Positions 1 through 11,002 of a stretch of DNA of 59,247 nt are shown in pieces. The stretch comes from Schizophyllum amplum (Eukaryota; Basidiomycota; Agaricomycetes; Agaricales; Schizophyllaceae). The stretch's first letter is position 1. Every line of letters begins with the position of its first letter. The stretch is taken from positions 1-59,247 of the forward strand of contig VDMD01000133.1 of assembly GCA_007026445.1 (NCBI GenBank), in the 5' to 3' direction. The position numbers and the translations under genes were made by a program. Below the pieces are notes generated by a model. The model made no database searches. It was not told the origin of the DNA and saw only the letters and a program-made list of their open reading frames with translations.

Positions 1-1307
1 GCACGGACTCACAAATTCGGCTAGCATGCGCTGTGGCTAGTATATCAGAAGATTAAGGCAAATACCTGGTGGGGAGCAACAGAGGCGGGTGAACTGTAAA
101 CTTTCGAATAAAGTGATACTGACCTTGGCACAGTTATGCAATGATTCTGAAAGGCAGACGATGATGATCGAAAGATGCCCGACCCCCGGCTTTGAAGCTA
201 CTGGTATATACAGCAACAGCTCTATGGAGTATTGCGCACTGCGCTCTTCCGAATGCAGTGCCATGGCCGTACGCAAAGCGCAAGGCTGAGGCGCTCTAAA
301 AGCGCTCAGTGTTGTCACTTGTGGTTGCGACGGACGTTGCAGCGCAGTGCTCGACACGCGCCCAAAATGAACATTGCGCGGCATTTACCGCAGCGCTTAT
401 CCCATTTCTTCGTGCACCCCCATAATCCCAGACCATTTTGCCATGGGTTGTGAAGCCCACCCGGCGCGTGGAAGCTGTGATCGCATATACGTGAATCCTT
501 CCGGCTCGCATGGGATAAACGACGAGAAGTTGGATCAGGGTAGCGCGGCGCGCTCTGAATCATCCTCACGCCATCGTTTGCAAGGTTTTCATGTTGCTGT
601 GCGCGCGTTCGTACATCGAGGTCTATGTCAGTATCAAAAGCGCGTCTACAGCAGGCCAAAAACGCAACGGCGTGACCGGGATTATACACAGGCTGCAGGC
701 TGCAACGCAGGTCTCTTGTGCAGGCGGACGACCCAGAGTCAGCCCAGAGTAGAGCTCCTGAAGACAGCGATGATCCGGAGTCCGCAGATGTTTCCTGACG
801 TTCACGAAGACTGGATCCAGTCCGCTCAATCTGGAGCCTGAGCTCGAATAGAAGGTTGTTGACCTGTTGTTGACCATGCCGACGTTGGAACCGAGCTCGT
901 CGGAGCCTTTTGAGGCGTAGTACGCCTTCGGCTCGCCTTACGGGGAAATCAAACAGATTTTGGAATGATACACCGGCGCTGGACCCCCATGGGACCCCAT
1001 TTTCCTGCTTTTACGGAGGGCACTGAGCGAGAGAGAAAGAAGAATCACCTGCTGCTGGCTAGCTACTCCCGGCCCAGCGCCTCACCATCGCCGCACTCGT
1101 CGGCAGTGTTCACCGCGAGCATACGGGCCACCCTCCCAAATGCGCCATCGCGACCACAAAGGCGAAACATAGGCGATATCAGCCGGCGCTAATTCCGGTC
1201 TTGGAGAAGTACTTGCATCTGATCATGAGGCGGACGCGGCGCCAGCTAAAGGTAGGACCATCATCGCGCAATCTCGTCCTGCCCCGCCCCTTCACTTGGC
1301 AACTACC
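1..1307. other. Left-edge stretch without a recognisable gene
   Basis: Several open frames cross this stretch on both strands, but none shows a recognisable domain, a convincing start context or a consistent splice pattern. I see no repeat or RNA gene. The last part is presumably the promoter of the carboxyltransferase gene that starts at 1308. Nothing else can be supported. Confidence 0.5.
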
Positions 1308-3290
1308 ATGACGGACGCGACGTTCAGCGCAGGTCTCAGGACGGTTGGGTGGTGCGTGTTCTGTGCGACTGCTCTGTGCGTTGATAACTAACGCGCTTGT
1401 AGGATGCTCTCGCCCGAGATGCGCGAGCGCCAGGCATACATGAGGGCTTCCGCGTTGAACGTACCAGGTCAGTGGTGTAGGTTGAACCCATCTCGTGTAC
1501 TCAATATCTGCCAGGCCACTCTCATCATCAGCATAGGGGTAGCGAGCCTACAGTGCACCGGGTACCTTCGTGCGCTGTTGGACCCGGCTCCTTCGCGGAG
1601 GCAAGCTCCATCGCGGGCAAGCCGTTGTATGATACCGAAAGTGCAACTATCATGGGTTTCACGCCTCCGTAAGTCATCCCAATCCCTACCTCCTGGTGCA
1701 CAACATCTAACGCGTCGCGACTTCAGCAACTCCATCACTGGTTGGGGTGCAGTGCAGGGACGCAGGGTGTTTCTTACGGCCGACGATTCAAGTTTGGTCG
1801 GCGGTCCCGCGGACGGCAGCATGATGCAGAAGCTTGCGTACGGCGAGTTTTTGGGCACGGCAGCTACGGGTGCCTCTGGTGAGTACTGTAATATCTGCGC
1901 AAAGGCTCATACTGACGCAGGTTCATAGATCCGCCTCCTGGACATGTTGGTGACGGTATCTTCGGTCCTCAACGTCAGCGTTTTCTTTGGAGAGATGATA
2001 CGTACTCAAGCCAACTACAGACGGCCCGCGGAGCTTCCTACATTGCGTTCGCTGGTCTCGGACAGTCCGTCGACCCGAACGTAATCGTCCCCGTCTGCTC
2101 TGCGATCCTAGGTCCCGCAGCGGGTCTTGGTGCCGTGAAGGCGTTCACGGGTCACTTCACTGTGATGGTCGCGAACCCAGCGCAGGTGAGTGGCACTTGA
2201 AGCGCCCTCCTCATGTATTCCTGCCCTTGCATTGCTTCACGATCACTTACTTGTATGTTTACAGAGCTGGCAAGTGCATGCCGCCAGTGGCACCGTTGAC
2301 AACATTGCACGCTCCGAGGCGGACGCGTTCGCGCAGATCCGCACCTTCCTCTCTTTCCTCCCCTCCATCATTTTCACCCTCCCGCCGGTCGGACCCTGCG
2401 TCGACCCGCCGAGTCGTCGCATCCCTGAGCTTCAGCGTCCCCGCGCAGCCGCCAGCGATGTACGCAGGCTAATCAGCATGATCGTCGACAGGTGAGTTTG
2501 GCTGTATTGTGTATCCGCTGTCCGTACTGATGTATCTCTGCAGGACATCGCCTGCCGAGGCACCGTTCTTCGAGCTCGGTGCTGCGTACGGCAGTGGCAC
2601 TGTCACTGCGTTTGCGCGCCTGGCCGGTCGCCCGGTCGGCATCCTCGCGAACGACGCGCGCATGGCGCCATTGACGCCAATGGTGCCCAGAAGACCTCGC
2701 GCTTCCTCAAGCTTTGCGAGCACTTCGGGTAAGCTCCTGAGTCTTCATGTGTGCCACTCGTTAACAGCCTGCCAGTATCCCAGTCCTCCGCCTTGTCGAC
2801 CAGCCTGCGCTTCCGGATGCTGAGCGCGCTGCGTTCTTCCGCCATGAGGCCTACGCTACGGCTGCGGTAAGTGTTGTCCTTGCAGAATGGGGTTCTGTCG
2901 CTCATTTGCTCTTCAGCTGCACAATACAATTGTGCCCATGTTCGCCGTGGTCATCAGGCGCGCGCCCGGATCGTCAGAACCGGTTGCTACGACTACGCCT
3001 AGAGTTTACTGGTACGTGCAGTCTGTCGACAGCATTGGAAGTTGCTAACAAAACTTCATGTAGGCCCTCCGAGGACTGGGGTGGCGCGCGCCCGAGCGCG
3101 GACGCGATGATTGACCCGCAGAACACCCGCATGAAGATCTGCGAGGTACGTTACTACAGTCTCTTTAGGACATACGAGCTGACCTTTATGCTAGTGGGCC
3201 GCTCACGCGTACACATCTGCGCTCCCCAAGCTCCTCGCGGCGCGCCAGGCGCAATTCGACCCGGCTGGCGGCCGCCCGGCCAAGCTGTAA
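1308..3290 (+). CDS. Acyl-CoA carboxylase carboxyltransferase (PccB/MccB-like), shortened and divergent
   Basis: Related to the carboxyltransferase subunits of propionyl-/methylcrotonyl-CoA carboxylases, which move the carboxyl group from carboxybiotin to an acyl-CoA. About ten short introns are needed. The start at 1308 is chosen because MTDATFSAGLRTVGW joins the exon at 1403 in frame. Readable family blocks are GPGSFAEASSIAG, NSITGWGAVQGRRVFLTADD, GASYIAFAGLGQSV, LGPAAGLGAVKAFTGHFTVM, ASGTVDNIARSEADA, FELGAAYGSGTVTAFARLAG, GAIDANGAQKTSRFLKLCEH, IPVLRLVDQPAL and a C-terminus ending FDPAGGRPAKL. Compared with the family, the central AGPP segment after FTVMVANPAQ is missing and the C-terminal third is condensed. 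A frame break near 2664 is also needed, between ILANDAR and GAIDANG. It may be a diverged paralog, a decaying copy, or a gene damaged by sequence errors. No biotin-carboxylase partner lies in the window. Confidence 0.7.
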
Positions 3291-4162
3291 ATGTTCCACG
3301 ACCGAGCTGCGCGCCACCGAACGTGCTTATCCGTCGGACGAAAGCCATGTTTCGTGAGGGAGGTGCACTTCGCAACTCCCTACTGTATACCTACGAAAGG
3401 AGCACATGATCCGGGATACCAGCCTCTCTTCAAGTTATCTGTCATCTAACGCTTCTCTTGGTTTCATACCGCATACCTGCCTGTTTTCCCTGTGCATACT
3501 TGCTTTGTACATTACGACCTGTAACGACGAATTCTGAACTGCCCCATTCTTTTGAACTCCTTGTGGCTGTTGTCCATCTGCTTGAGCGGGTGCGTATGGT
3601 TCCCTTTGCGAGATAGAGCTGAAGAAAGGGACTTGGGGTGGGTAATGAGGTACACGCACTATAGTACAGCGTAGTCTTAAGTTAGCTCAGTCGGTGCTGC
3701 TGCAACGAATGCCAATCAAGTCACGCGTGAAGTTCGATTTGGCACTTCCTGGTCGCACTCGAATTTGATCAAGTCCTGGCGATGAAGAGGATGCAGCTTA
3801 GACTTCTTGGATTGTAGAGGATTGAATATTGAGGTATCGCAATGGTAAACTACTTATGGTACGTACATATGTATAAGCCTAGAAGCGGTATGAACAGAGC
3901 CTACGAACTGAACAGAAGAGAGCCCAAGAACAAATCTATCTGACAAGATGCATGGATGCATAAAACGAGGGCCCTAGAGACAAGATAGCATACCTACGAA
4001 GCTAGTTTGGGTGGTGATGGTTGTGGGTTGTGTGATGATGAGGAAACGCGGGACAGGAACGGAGGAAGGATGAAGTACGAGGCGCGCCTACGCCGCCTCG
4101 TGTGTTGCCTGACAGGCAGGGAATTTTTGGAGACCCCCTGCGGGATTCCAAGGGCGCGGAGC
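3291..4162. other. Intergenic, convergent gene ends
   Basis: This lies between the ends of two convergent genes and should hold both 3' UTRs. I see no gene, no clear hairpin and no transposon end in it. A 12-base stretch at 3679 resembles a tRNA A box but does not fold as a tRNA. Confidence 0.5.
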
Positions 4163-5799
4163 CTAAAGCTCGACCGAAGGGCAGCGTTCGTCGTCCTCGT
4201 CATCCCCTGTGAGGTCGATGAAGGGGTTCTCGTCCAGCTCGTCGAACTCTCTTTCGTCGTTGTCGTATACGAGCTCCTCCTCTTCATCATCATAGACCAG
4301 CTCCTCGTCCTCGCTCCTTCTGTCTGCGAACGTTCGCGTAAGGTAGTCGTCTTCGCCCTCCTCCTCCTCCTCGCCGTCCTGCGGGCCTGCGCTGCTATCC
4401 CGCGGGTCTTCACTGCTCTCCCGCTCCGCCTCCTCCGCCGCCCGCCTCTCCGTATCGCTATCCGGCTCGTCGTACTTGGTCAAGAACGCCTTTTGCTTCT
4501 CGAACCTGATGAACTTCTCCGTGCTGTCCACGCGCTTGCGCAGGTGCGCGCTCGGCAAGGGCGTGAACTTGGGGAACGTCGACTTCGGCAGCGTAGAGCC
4601 GGACATGTAGCAGGTGGGGAAGGGGAAGGCGTTCTTGGCGGATGCCGGGGTCGGGAGTACGGGGGACGAGGCTTGCGTGGGGGAGGAGGAGTAGGTGAGG
4701 CCGGGGGTCATGGGCGCCTGTAGGAAGGGTGTCGTTAGCGATGCCAGGACGGGAGAATAAAGGTAGACGTACGTCAACTTCGAGGTCACCAAGGGTACGG
4801 ATGGCGCGTTTGCGGGAAGAACTTGTCGAAGGCGCCGTCCTTGTTCCATCGGGCGATCATGGGGTCGCTCTCGTCGCCCTCGCCGTCGGTCTCAGTGTCG
4901 TCGCCATCGTCACCGTCGTCATCCTTATGAGTGGACCGGCAGAGGATGTCGGTCTGACCGTGACTTCTGAAGACGAATGGTTGGTTGCCGCGGCCTTTGC
5001 GCGACTTGATCGACTCGGTGTTGATTGATATGTGGATCTGGACAGCGGGGTTGATGGCGGATTTCTGGGAGGACGTTAGCTTTTTATTGCAGGATGATCG
5101 AGCAAAGGACGCACCCAGATGATTGCGCGCGTCAAGCTGTCCTTGACGGCCTCAGGTGAGTTCAGGCCATTGGCCAACCTGCGCGATCGTGAAGTCCTCC
5201 TCGGCCTCCAGCGGCTATTGTCGTCCGCGTCGTCCTTCAGCTCGTTGTCGTCATCGAAGACCTTCTCCTCGTCTTGATGTAAGAACGGATGCTGCGACCC
5301 AGAGAGCTTGACCGTCGTCACGCCGCTGAAGATTTGCCCTGGGCGCTTCTTCGCCTGCATGACCACTCGCGCTTCACCTCGAAGACGTGTCCGCCGCCGA
5401 CGTAGTCGTCCCCATAGGCGGGCCGCCGAGAGGTACGCGATCAACGCGCGGAAGTGGGTGAAGGTGTAGTTGAGGGGTATCTGCACGATGCGGTGTACGG
5501 CGTGTACGCGGCGTGCGGAGGGGTGGACAACAAGCTCCATGCGCAGAACCACATGCTTGCTGAAGGACGTTGGGTCGGGCAGCTTGCGCGCGAGCTTGGC
5601 GACGTGGTGCCGCCCGAGGGGGTTTCCGGGGGAGTCGACGGGTGTTTCGGGGAGCCCGCTGAGGTCCAGTGACGGCCTAGTCGCAAACGTCGCGTTCCGT
5701 CGCGCTCGCGGTTTCTGTGGTGTGCATGGGACGCTCGTCGCCCGCCGTTTTGACGGGGGTTCGATCTGGCTGGCGGATAGTCTGCGCTTGCCGAGCATG
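4163..5799 (-). CDS. Conserved agaricomycete protein of unknown function, acidic C-terminus
   Basis: I do not recognise a named family with certainty. The start MLGKRRLSASQ at 5799 opens a basic, Ser/Pro/Arg-rich N-terminus. A block follows whose core VVQIP-type strand, NYTFTHFRALIAYL and GGGHVFEVKRE, recalls the fold of pRiA4b ORF-3-like proteins. Next come PGQIFSGVTTVKLSG, a stretch ending QIHISINTESIKSRKGRGNQ, and a very acidic tail with repeated E/D runs (EEEEEGEDDYLTR, DDEEEELVYDNDE) ending DERCPSVEL. Introns interrupt it near 5070-5115 and 4720-4770. The conserved middle switches frame twice (about 5420 and 5367), each consistent with one missing base at a G/C run. The role is unknown; the acidic tail suggests a soluble, perhaps nuclear, protein, but that is only inference. 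Confidence 0.65.
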
Positions 5800-6219
5800 A
5801 TGGTGACAAATCTAGAGTATGAGGGGAAACAAAGCGACGCCTTTCTGTGGCTGGAATATACAGAGAAACGGGAAGGTGGTGGCAGGAGGTGACCTGTAAT
5901 TGGGCGGGTCCAAACTGTTATGTACGGTCCAAACAAATGTCAAGCGTCAACGTTTCGCGCGTCGGCGCGTGTATCCGGTCACGTTACCGTGTCCTTTTCT
6001 TCCTTGTCCTCAACCACCACCACTGCGCACTGCGATTGACGAGCTTTGGACGTTCTTGACCTTTGGGCTGATTTGCGAAATAAATTCTACGATACACATG
6101 TTCCAGTTCAAGGCAAAAGAGCAGGCGCCAGACTTCAGATGCAGATGTGACGTATGTACGAGAACACGAAGATATGTTCACTGACCTATTTTACTTCTCT
6201 TACCACTACCACGACGAGT
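5800..6219. other. Divergent promoter region
   Basis: This lies between the 5' ends of the acidic unknown protein (-) and the SDR gene (+), so it should hold both promoters. I see no further gene and no clear TATA box placed for either start. Confidence 0.45.
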
Positions 6220-6581
6220 ATGCCTTGCTCTCTTGTCATTGGCGCATCTAAAGGTCTAGGGTTTGAACTTGCAAAGAGGCTTCACTCCTCGGGCACACGG
6301 TCTACGCAACCACGCGATCAGACAAGTCGCCCAACTTCCCGCAGGGCGTCAAGGTAATTCAGAACATTGATGTGGGCATTCAGAGCGCCGGAAGCAGTAT
6401 CTGTGATGCCTTGGAGGAAGCAAGCTCGACCTTGTCTTCATGAGTGCTGGATTATTCAAGATGGACGTGAGTTCACTGTGTCCGCCGCCCGGTTAATCTA
6501 CTTCAACTGATTGCTTCCCCCGTATAGTCTTTCGACAAGCCAGACTGGGAGGCGCACCTTGACATGTACAAGGTGGTCTCT
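6220..6581 (+). pseudogene. Short-chain dehydrogenase/reductase, 5' part, cut by the CACTA element
   Basis: N-terminal half of an NAD(P)-dependent oxidoreductase. From ATG 6220 it reads MPCSLVIGASKGLGFELAKR, with the Rossmann motif GASKGLG. After a frame change it continues HTVYATTRSDKSPN, KVIQNIDVGIQSAG and LDLVFMSAGLF (the NAG-like strand). A 61-nt intron (6467-6527) is followed by SFDKPDWEAHLDMYKVVS, which ends exactly at the transposon. Two single-base deletions at CC positions (about 6293 and 6421) break the frame; they match a wider error pattern in this window and may not be real. The 3' half resumes at 13050. The insertion removes the YxxxK active-site region from this fragment, so no functional enzyme can be made unless the element is spliced or excised. 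Confidence 0.85.
6579..6581. repeat. Target-site duplication TCT, left copy
   Basis: The three bases TCT directly before the left CACTA terminus recur directly after the right TAGTG terminus at 13050-13052. A 3-bp duplication is the hallmark of CACTA (CMC/EnSpm) insertion. Confidence 0.93.
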
Positions 6582-6620
6582 CACTATGCACCAAGACCGG
6601 GTTGCCGTCACCCTGATTTG
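6582..6620 (+). repeat. CACTA left terminal inverted repeat
   Basis: Starts CACTATGCACCAAGACCGGG and shares CACTA-GCACC, CC-GGGT and CACCCTG with the inverted right end, an imperfect repeat of about 35-40 bases. It is the likely transposase cleavage end. Confidence 0.85.
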
Positions 6621-7309
6621 GGGTACGTGCTACCCTTTGTGACCCTCTAACCAGTTTCTGGGTCACAGCAGGGTAATTTTATAACCCTGCTGGAGAGGGT
6701 CATTCTTCATAATTATCGCGCGCATCATGTACCACCCGGGTACCACCCGGATATAGGGTCATTGTCTCCCATATAGTGATCATGATGTTCCCTTGCCCTG
6801 CGCAGCCAAGGGCTGCTGTCCCACAGTCGCGCATTGTTATAATCAATTGTATGTATATTTCTAGGTATAGGAACAATAGAATGCTGGCGGTCTGAGCCAG
6901 TTCCTAATCCGGATGTTCGAATTCATTGTAGTCGCCGATGGCTGTCAAGCGTCCTCTCGGCTTAAGAGCCTCGGTTTGTGATTTTACTACGTTCAGATGC
7001 ATCTAATAGAGCACATCTATGCATAAAATGAGAGCTCAGAGGTACCAGGAACAGTACGGAACTTCCGTCTTTGCTGCGTGACGAAAGTCACTTGCGTGAC
7101 ACGGCTCACTCGCAGGTCGTCGCCTCAGTTGCACTGTCTGAACAGCCAATACTAAGAGGGTTGACAGTTTTCTAGGCTCACAGCACCCACTAGGAAGCAG
7201 CTTACACAAGTTACAGAGCTCTCTGCCCCTCCACTGTCGTTCAGCACCTCCATCTTACTCGAGCTCGGCTGCTGAAGTCATGTGCCGGTTGAAAACACAA
7301 GATCCAATT
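6621..7309. other. Left subterminal region of the CACTA element
   Basis: Non-coding. The first 200 bases hold several copies of TGACCC/GGGTCA and AGGGTAA-type motifs. One of them, GGGTCATTCTT at 6697-6707, recurs inverted at 12795-12805 near the other end. Such arrays are bound by the element's accessory protein in plant En/Spm; that role here is inferred. The rest, to the transposase stop, is probably 3' UTR. Confidence 0.7.
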
Positions 7310-10300
7310 CTATTCGTCTGGTACGTAGTATGAACGATTAAGTACAGTACTTCTGTCAATAATAGCCCATGGGTGACCCCCTGGTTCAACAGAGCGCTTC
7401 GTGCGTCCTACAAGGCACTGAATAGTCGTGATGTCTACGACTTCGTAGCCCGAGAGGGCGGTGCTGGCGGACTCGGTGTATACAGGATTAGAGATGGGCG
7501 GGTCGAAAGTTGTGTGGCACTTGCGTATACCGGCGAGGAAGAGGATAAGAGGGCTTCCGGATGGTCCTTCGTCGCTCCTGTCGAGGTCGTTTCGTGCAGC
7601 AGCCGAGAGCTCGACCAGAAAGATATTCTCGAGCTGGCCATAGAAGCTTTCCACCACGAATTCTGGGGCCAGGCGGCGGTTGCCCTTGTTCTTATCGACG
7701 AGAAGGTCGTACTGTGAGAACAGTTAGCAACTCTGGGTGAGGTCAGAAAGCAGATGCGCTGTACCTTGACATGAGTGGCGTCGCGGCGATCCTCGGCATG
7801 CCGGACCATTTTGGATGCGTACATATCGTCGCCATCAGCAAGACGCCGGACGCGTGCATACTGCTTCACAGTGTCCGGGGTGAGATATTGCCGAATTTTG
7901 TTGGATCGGGGCGTGATACCGGGTCTGCAGGTGTATGTTGATCTTCGTAAGGAGCGTCGCTGGGATGGAAGTCGATGGCAGGCATCTTGGGAGGAGAACA
8001 CAAGTCGGATCTAAGGATGGGTGGTCAGCAGCACGACCATGTTCGGAGCCGGTCTGAACGCACAATCAGGGTGGCTGTATTGCCCTCGCACAAACTCAGT
8101 CGGAGGGCGCTTAAGCGAAAGCTCGTGTTGCAGGTTAAACCGGAGCTTGACCTGGTCGAGGCGCGCTGCAGCGATAACGTACTCGTTGAGGCTGCTCCAG
8201 GGGAAACGGCGGTTTCGCAGCCCGGTCTGGAGGCGACCGCAATAGCGCTCCATCGGGAACGCCCAATATGCCCAGACAGGCCCCATCGCCTCGATGCTAT
8301 CAGCTATATGAAGGAGAGCGTGTATGTTGAGCGTGCAGGTAGCGAGATATGCGGGATTGTGCTGATAATAGAAGCTGGGGGTTCTGCGCGTAAGTATCAC
8401 AGTCTCTATTTGCGTTACAGACATACCTTTCAAAGGAGACGACCCAATCAACGAATCCCGCACGAATTATGGCAACATTCTGTCGCGAAGACTCGTACAG
8501 CATGCAGAGTTCCACGAGTGCCGCGAGCTTGACGAAATGTGTATAGTATCTCGGATGTTTGAACTTTCGCGCAAGATGGACAGGGCCGAGGTATTGCAGC
8601 CAGAACGACGCAGTATCTGCGGTGGCAGCGCCCTTGGGGTCCGCAATATTGGGAGGACGAGCCCCAAAAACACCCGGAATAGTAGCCCCCGACGCCTCTG
8701 TTGCATCACCCACAGTCTGCCAGGCCGGTGGCTCGAGCCGGAAGTCACCGTCTACCCCGTCAACAGCGCTGGTCCAAAGCGAGATCAAATGTTTGAGGAC
8801 ATTCTCGAAGACAAGGTGCATGAAATCGAAGGGGAAGGATGTTGGGAAAGAGACGGAGGGCAGGTGGAAGAGAATGGACGTGCCCTTGACGCCGTACTTG
8901 CGCGCGAGGGCATTCGAAGCCGTTGCCGTGGGTGCGAACTGGACCTCTTTCGCTTGTCGGACGATCTCTGCATGTTCGCGCATAGGGAGGTCACCACCGT
9001 CATACACGCGGATGGCAGTCACGTCCTCCCGAACAGACGGATGGTTGGCCCGGTGGAGCGGGACATAGTGCGTGGTGACCGCAGGCTTGTTCGGTATGCG
9101 TACACCCGTGATCTTGCACATGCGACAGGGCGAGAACCCGTTGTGGCCCTTCATGCGCATGACCATGGACACGGCGGGTATGTCGCCAAAGAGCACGATC
9201 AGATATGCGCGCAGGAGGAACTTTTTGAGAGTAGAATGATCGAATGCCGGATATCCTACGGCCAGGCGAAGCAGCTCCTCAATGAGTGGCCACAAATACG
9301 AGTCGAAGTCCTGCGGTTTGTGGGGTCCGGGCACGACACCGATACAGATGATGTACTTCAGCCAGAAGCGGATCTCGGGAGGGAGGTTATAGTTGAACAG
9401 AATGATGGGCCAGCACGTCTTCTTGCGACGGCGAAACGGCGCAAAGCCGTCGGTCGAGAGGCCGAGAGCGACATCGCGGGGGTCGCTGAAGAACTTGTGC
9501 TTTTGCTGCTCGCCATTGATGACGACGCGAGACTTCCGCAAGGTCTTGTAATGTGACCCGTCCATCACATCGTCGAGTGAGTCCTCGTCCTCGTCGCGCG
9601 CACGTTTGGCATCCAGATCAGAGCGGTATCGCATCTTTGTAATCATCTCCATGTTGCTGTAGTAGGCGAGCAGGCGAGGTATAACTGGGAGGTATAGAAA
9701 GCGGCGCCGCGGCTGGTTGTCCTTGTCGAAGCGTTCCTCGCCACAGAAGGGACAATGCTGCTTGTCCTTATGTGGGCCGACAAAGCAGCAGCACGATTTG
9801 ATGCAGCAATCATAAGGGATGGGTTTGAACGCGGAGAGCTCCTCGACGCGTGCCTTCGTTACTTTGTAGGACGGTACATGCATCTTGGGGAAGACGTATG
9901 CGAGGCGCTCGTACGCCGCTTCCGTAACGCCGGTGCCCGTATTCTTGTATGCGAATAGACGAAGGATCTCCTTGTCGTCTTCGGTGAGAATGTCTGGACC
10001 TGATGGATCATCAGCGCCAGGACCCGAAGAGCGCAGTATGGATACGCACCCATTTCTGCAAGCTCGCGTTCGAAATCCTCGTCAAAATCGTCCGGATCGT
10101 CTTGATCGTACTCGAGCTCTTCCTCCTCTTCATCGTCCTCTTCATCGTCTTCCTCGTCGTCGTCCTCATCGTCGTCATCATCCTCCCCGTCGTCCTCCCC
10201 TTCGTCCTCTTCATCGTCCTCGCCATCCAGCCCGATAGCGGCCAGCCCGTGTGCAAGTGCGTTAGCTGCAGCAGCCACAGCGGCATCGCCTTCTTGCATA

Positions 10301-10704
10301 GCCATCGTGCAGAGCGCCTCGCCACCTTCATCGTCGAACCAGCTGTCATCTGCGCTCACGAGATCGATGTCATTGTCTGCTGTGTCGAGACCCGTTGATG
10401 CGCCGCGATTGAAGAGAGGTGCGAGAGGGGGAGATGGAGATGCTGGAGGTGTGGGAGAGTGCTCGGGCGGTTCGGAAAACCGAGGGCGCTTTGCCGGTTC
10501 GGATGGCGAGTCAGACGACTGATCGGTCACCATTTCGTCCTCCGAGTTGTTGAAGTCGACCGCAGATTGGGCAGCGCGCGATGCCCTGATGTGCAGCGGC
10601 ACCGCTTGACCATGCATATGTCTGCGTTCGGTCTTCGCGGTGACGCTGTGTTGACAACCGCACTTGCAGAGGCGCTTCGGGTCGCGCGTACGCTTTGGCG
10701 GCAT
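7310..10704 (-). CDS. TNP2-family CACTA transposase
   Basis: Catalyses cut-and-paste movement of the element. The start MPPKRTRDPKRLCKCGCQ leads into a Ser/Pro and then very acidic segment (D/E runs around 10080-10220). A Cys cluster follows (CCIKSCCCFVG, then CPFCGEERF), then IPRLLAYYSNMEMITKMRYR, LGLSTDGFAPFRRRK, IRFWLKYIICIGVVPGP, LFGDIPAVSMVM and HNGFSPCRMCKI. These are blocks of the Pfam TNP2/Transposase_21 family, including candidate catalytic Asp residues in STDGF and GDIPA. After an intron near 8400 come YYQHNPAYLATCTLNIHALLH and WAFPMERYCG, also typical of the family. The C-terminus has RRDATHVKYDLLVDKN and FVVESFYGQLENIF and ends at 7310. At least three introns are needed. It is transcribed away from the companion gene across a 298-bp spacer and looks intact. 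Confidence 0.9.
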
Positions 10705-11002
10705 AATCTGCATCTATCGTAAGCTCAGGTGATCGCTCTGGGGACATCACCACGCACCTAGGGGACCTCGAAGGCGATCTCCAAGTACGTAGAATGGTTC
10801 TCGCAAGCTTGCGCGAGTACTGGTGTGCCGCACGATGACGATTCTGCACAAGTTCAAATTCATATTTCACATTCGTGTTTACTGACTCACCGGAATTGTT
10901 TGGCTGCAGACTCGAACATAAGTCCCGAGTCACCCCGAGCCTCCTCGCCTTGCTTTCTCTCCCTTTTGTGTCTGCAAACATCTGTCGCAACTGTTCAAGG
11001 TC
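10705..11002. other. Divergent promoter inside the CACTA element
   Basis: 298 bases between the starts of the transposase (-) and the companion gene (+). I see no open frame of note; it presumably drives both genes. Confidence 0.5.

Noticed and set aside
3679..3740. tRNA-like A box (TAGCTCAGTCGG) with a GTTCGAT downstream
   Set aside because: The flanks do not pair into an acceptor stem or a T stem, so it does not fold as a tRNA.
8537..9556. 339-codon plus-strand open frame
   Set aside because: It lies antisense to the well-conserved TNP2 transposase, and its own translation shows no family features.
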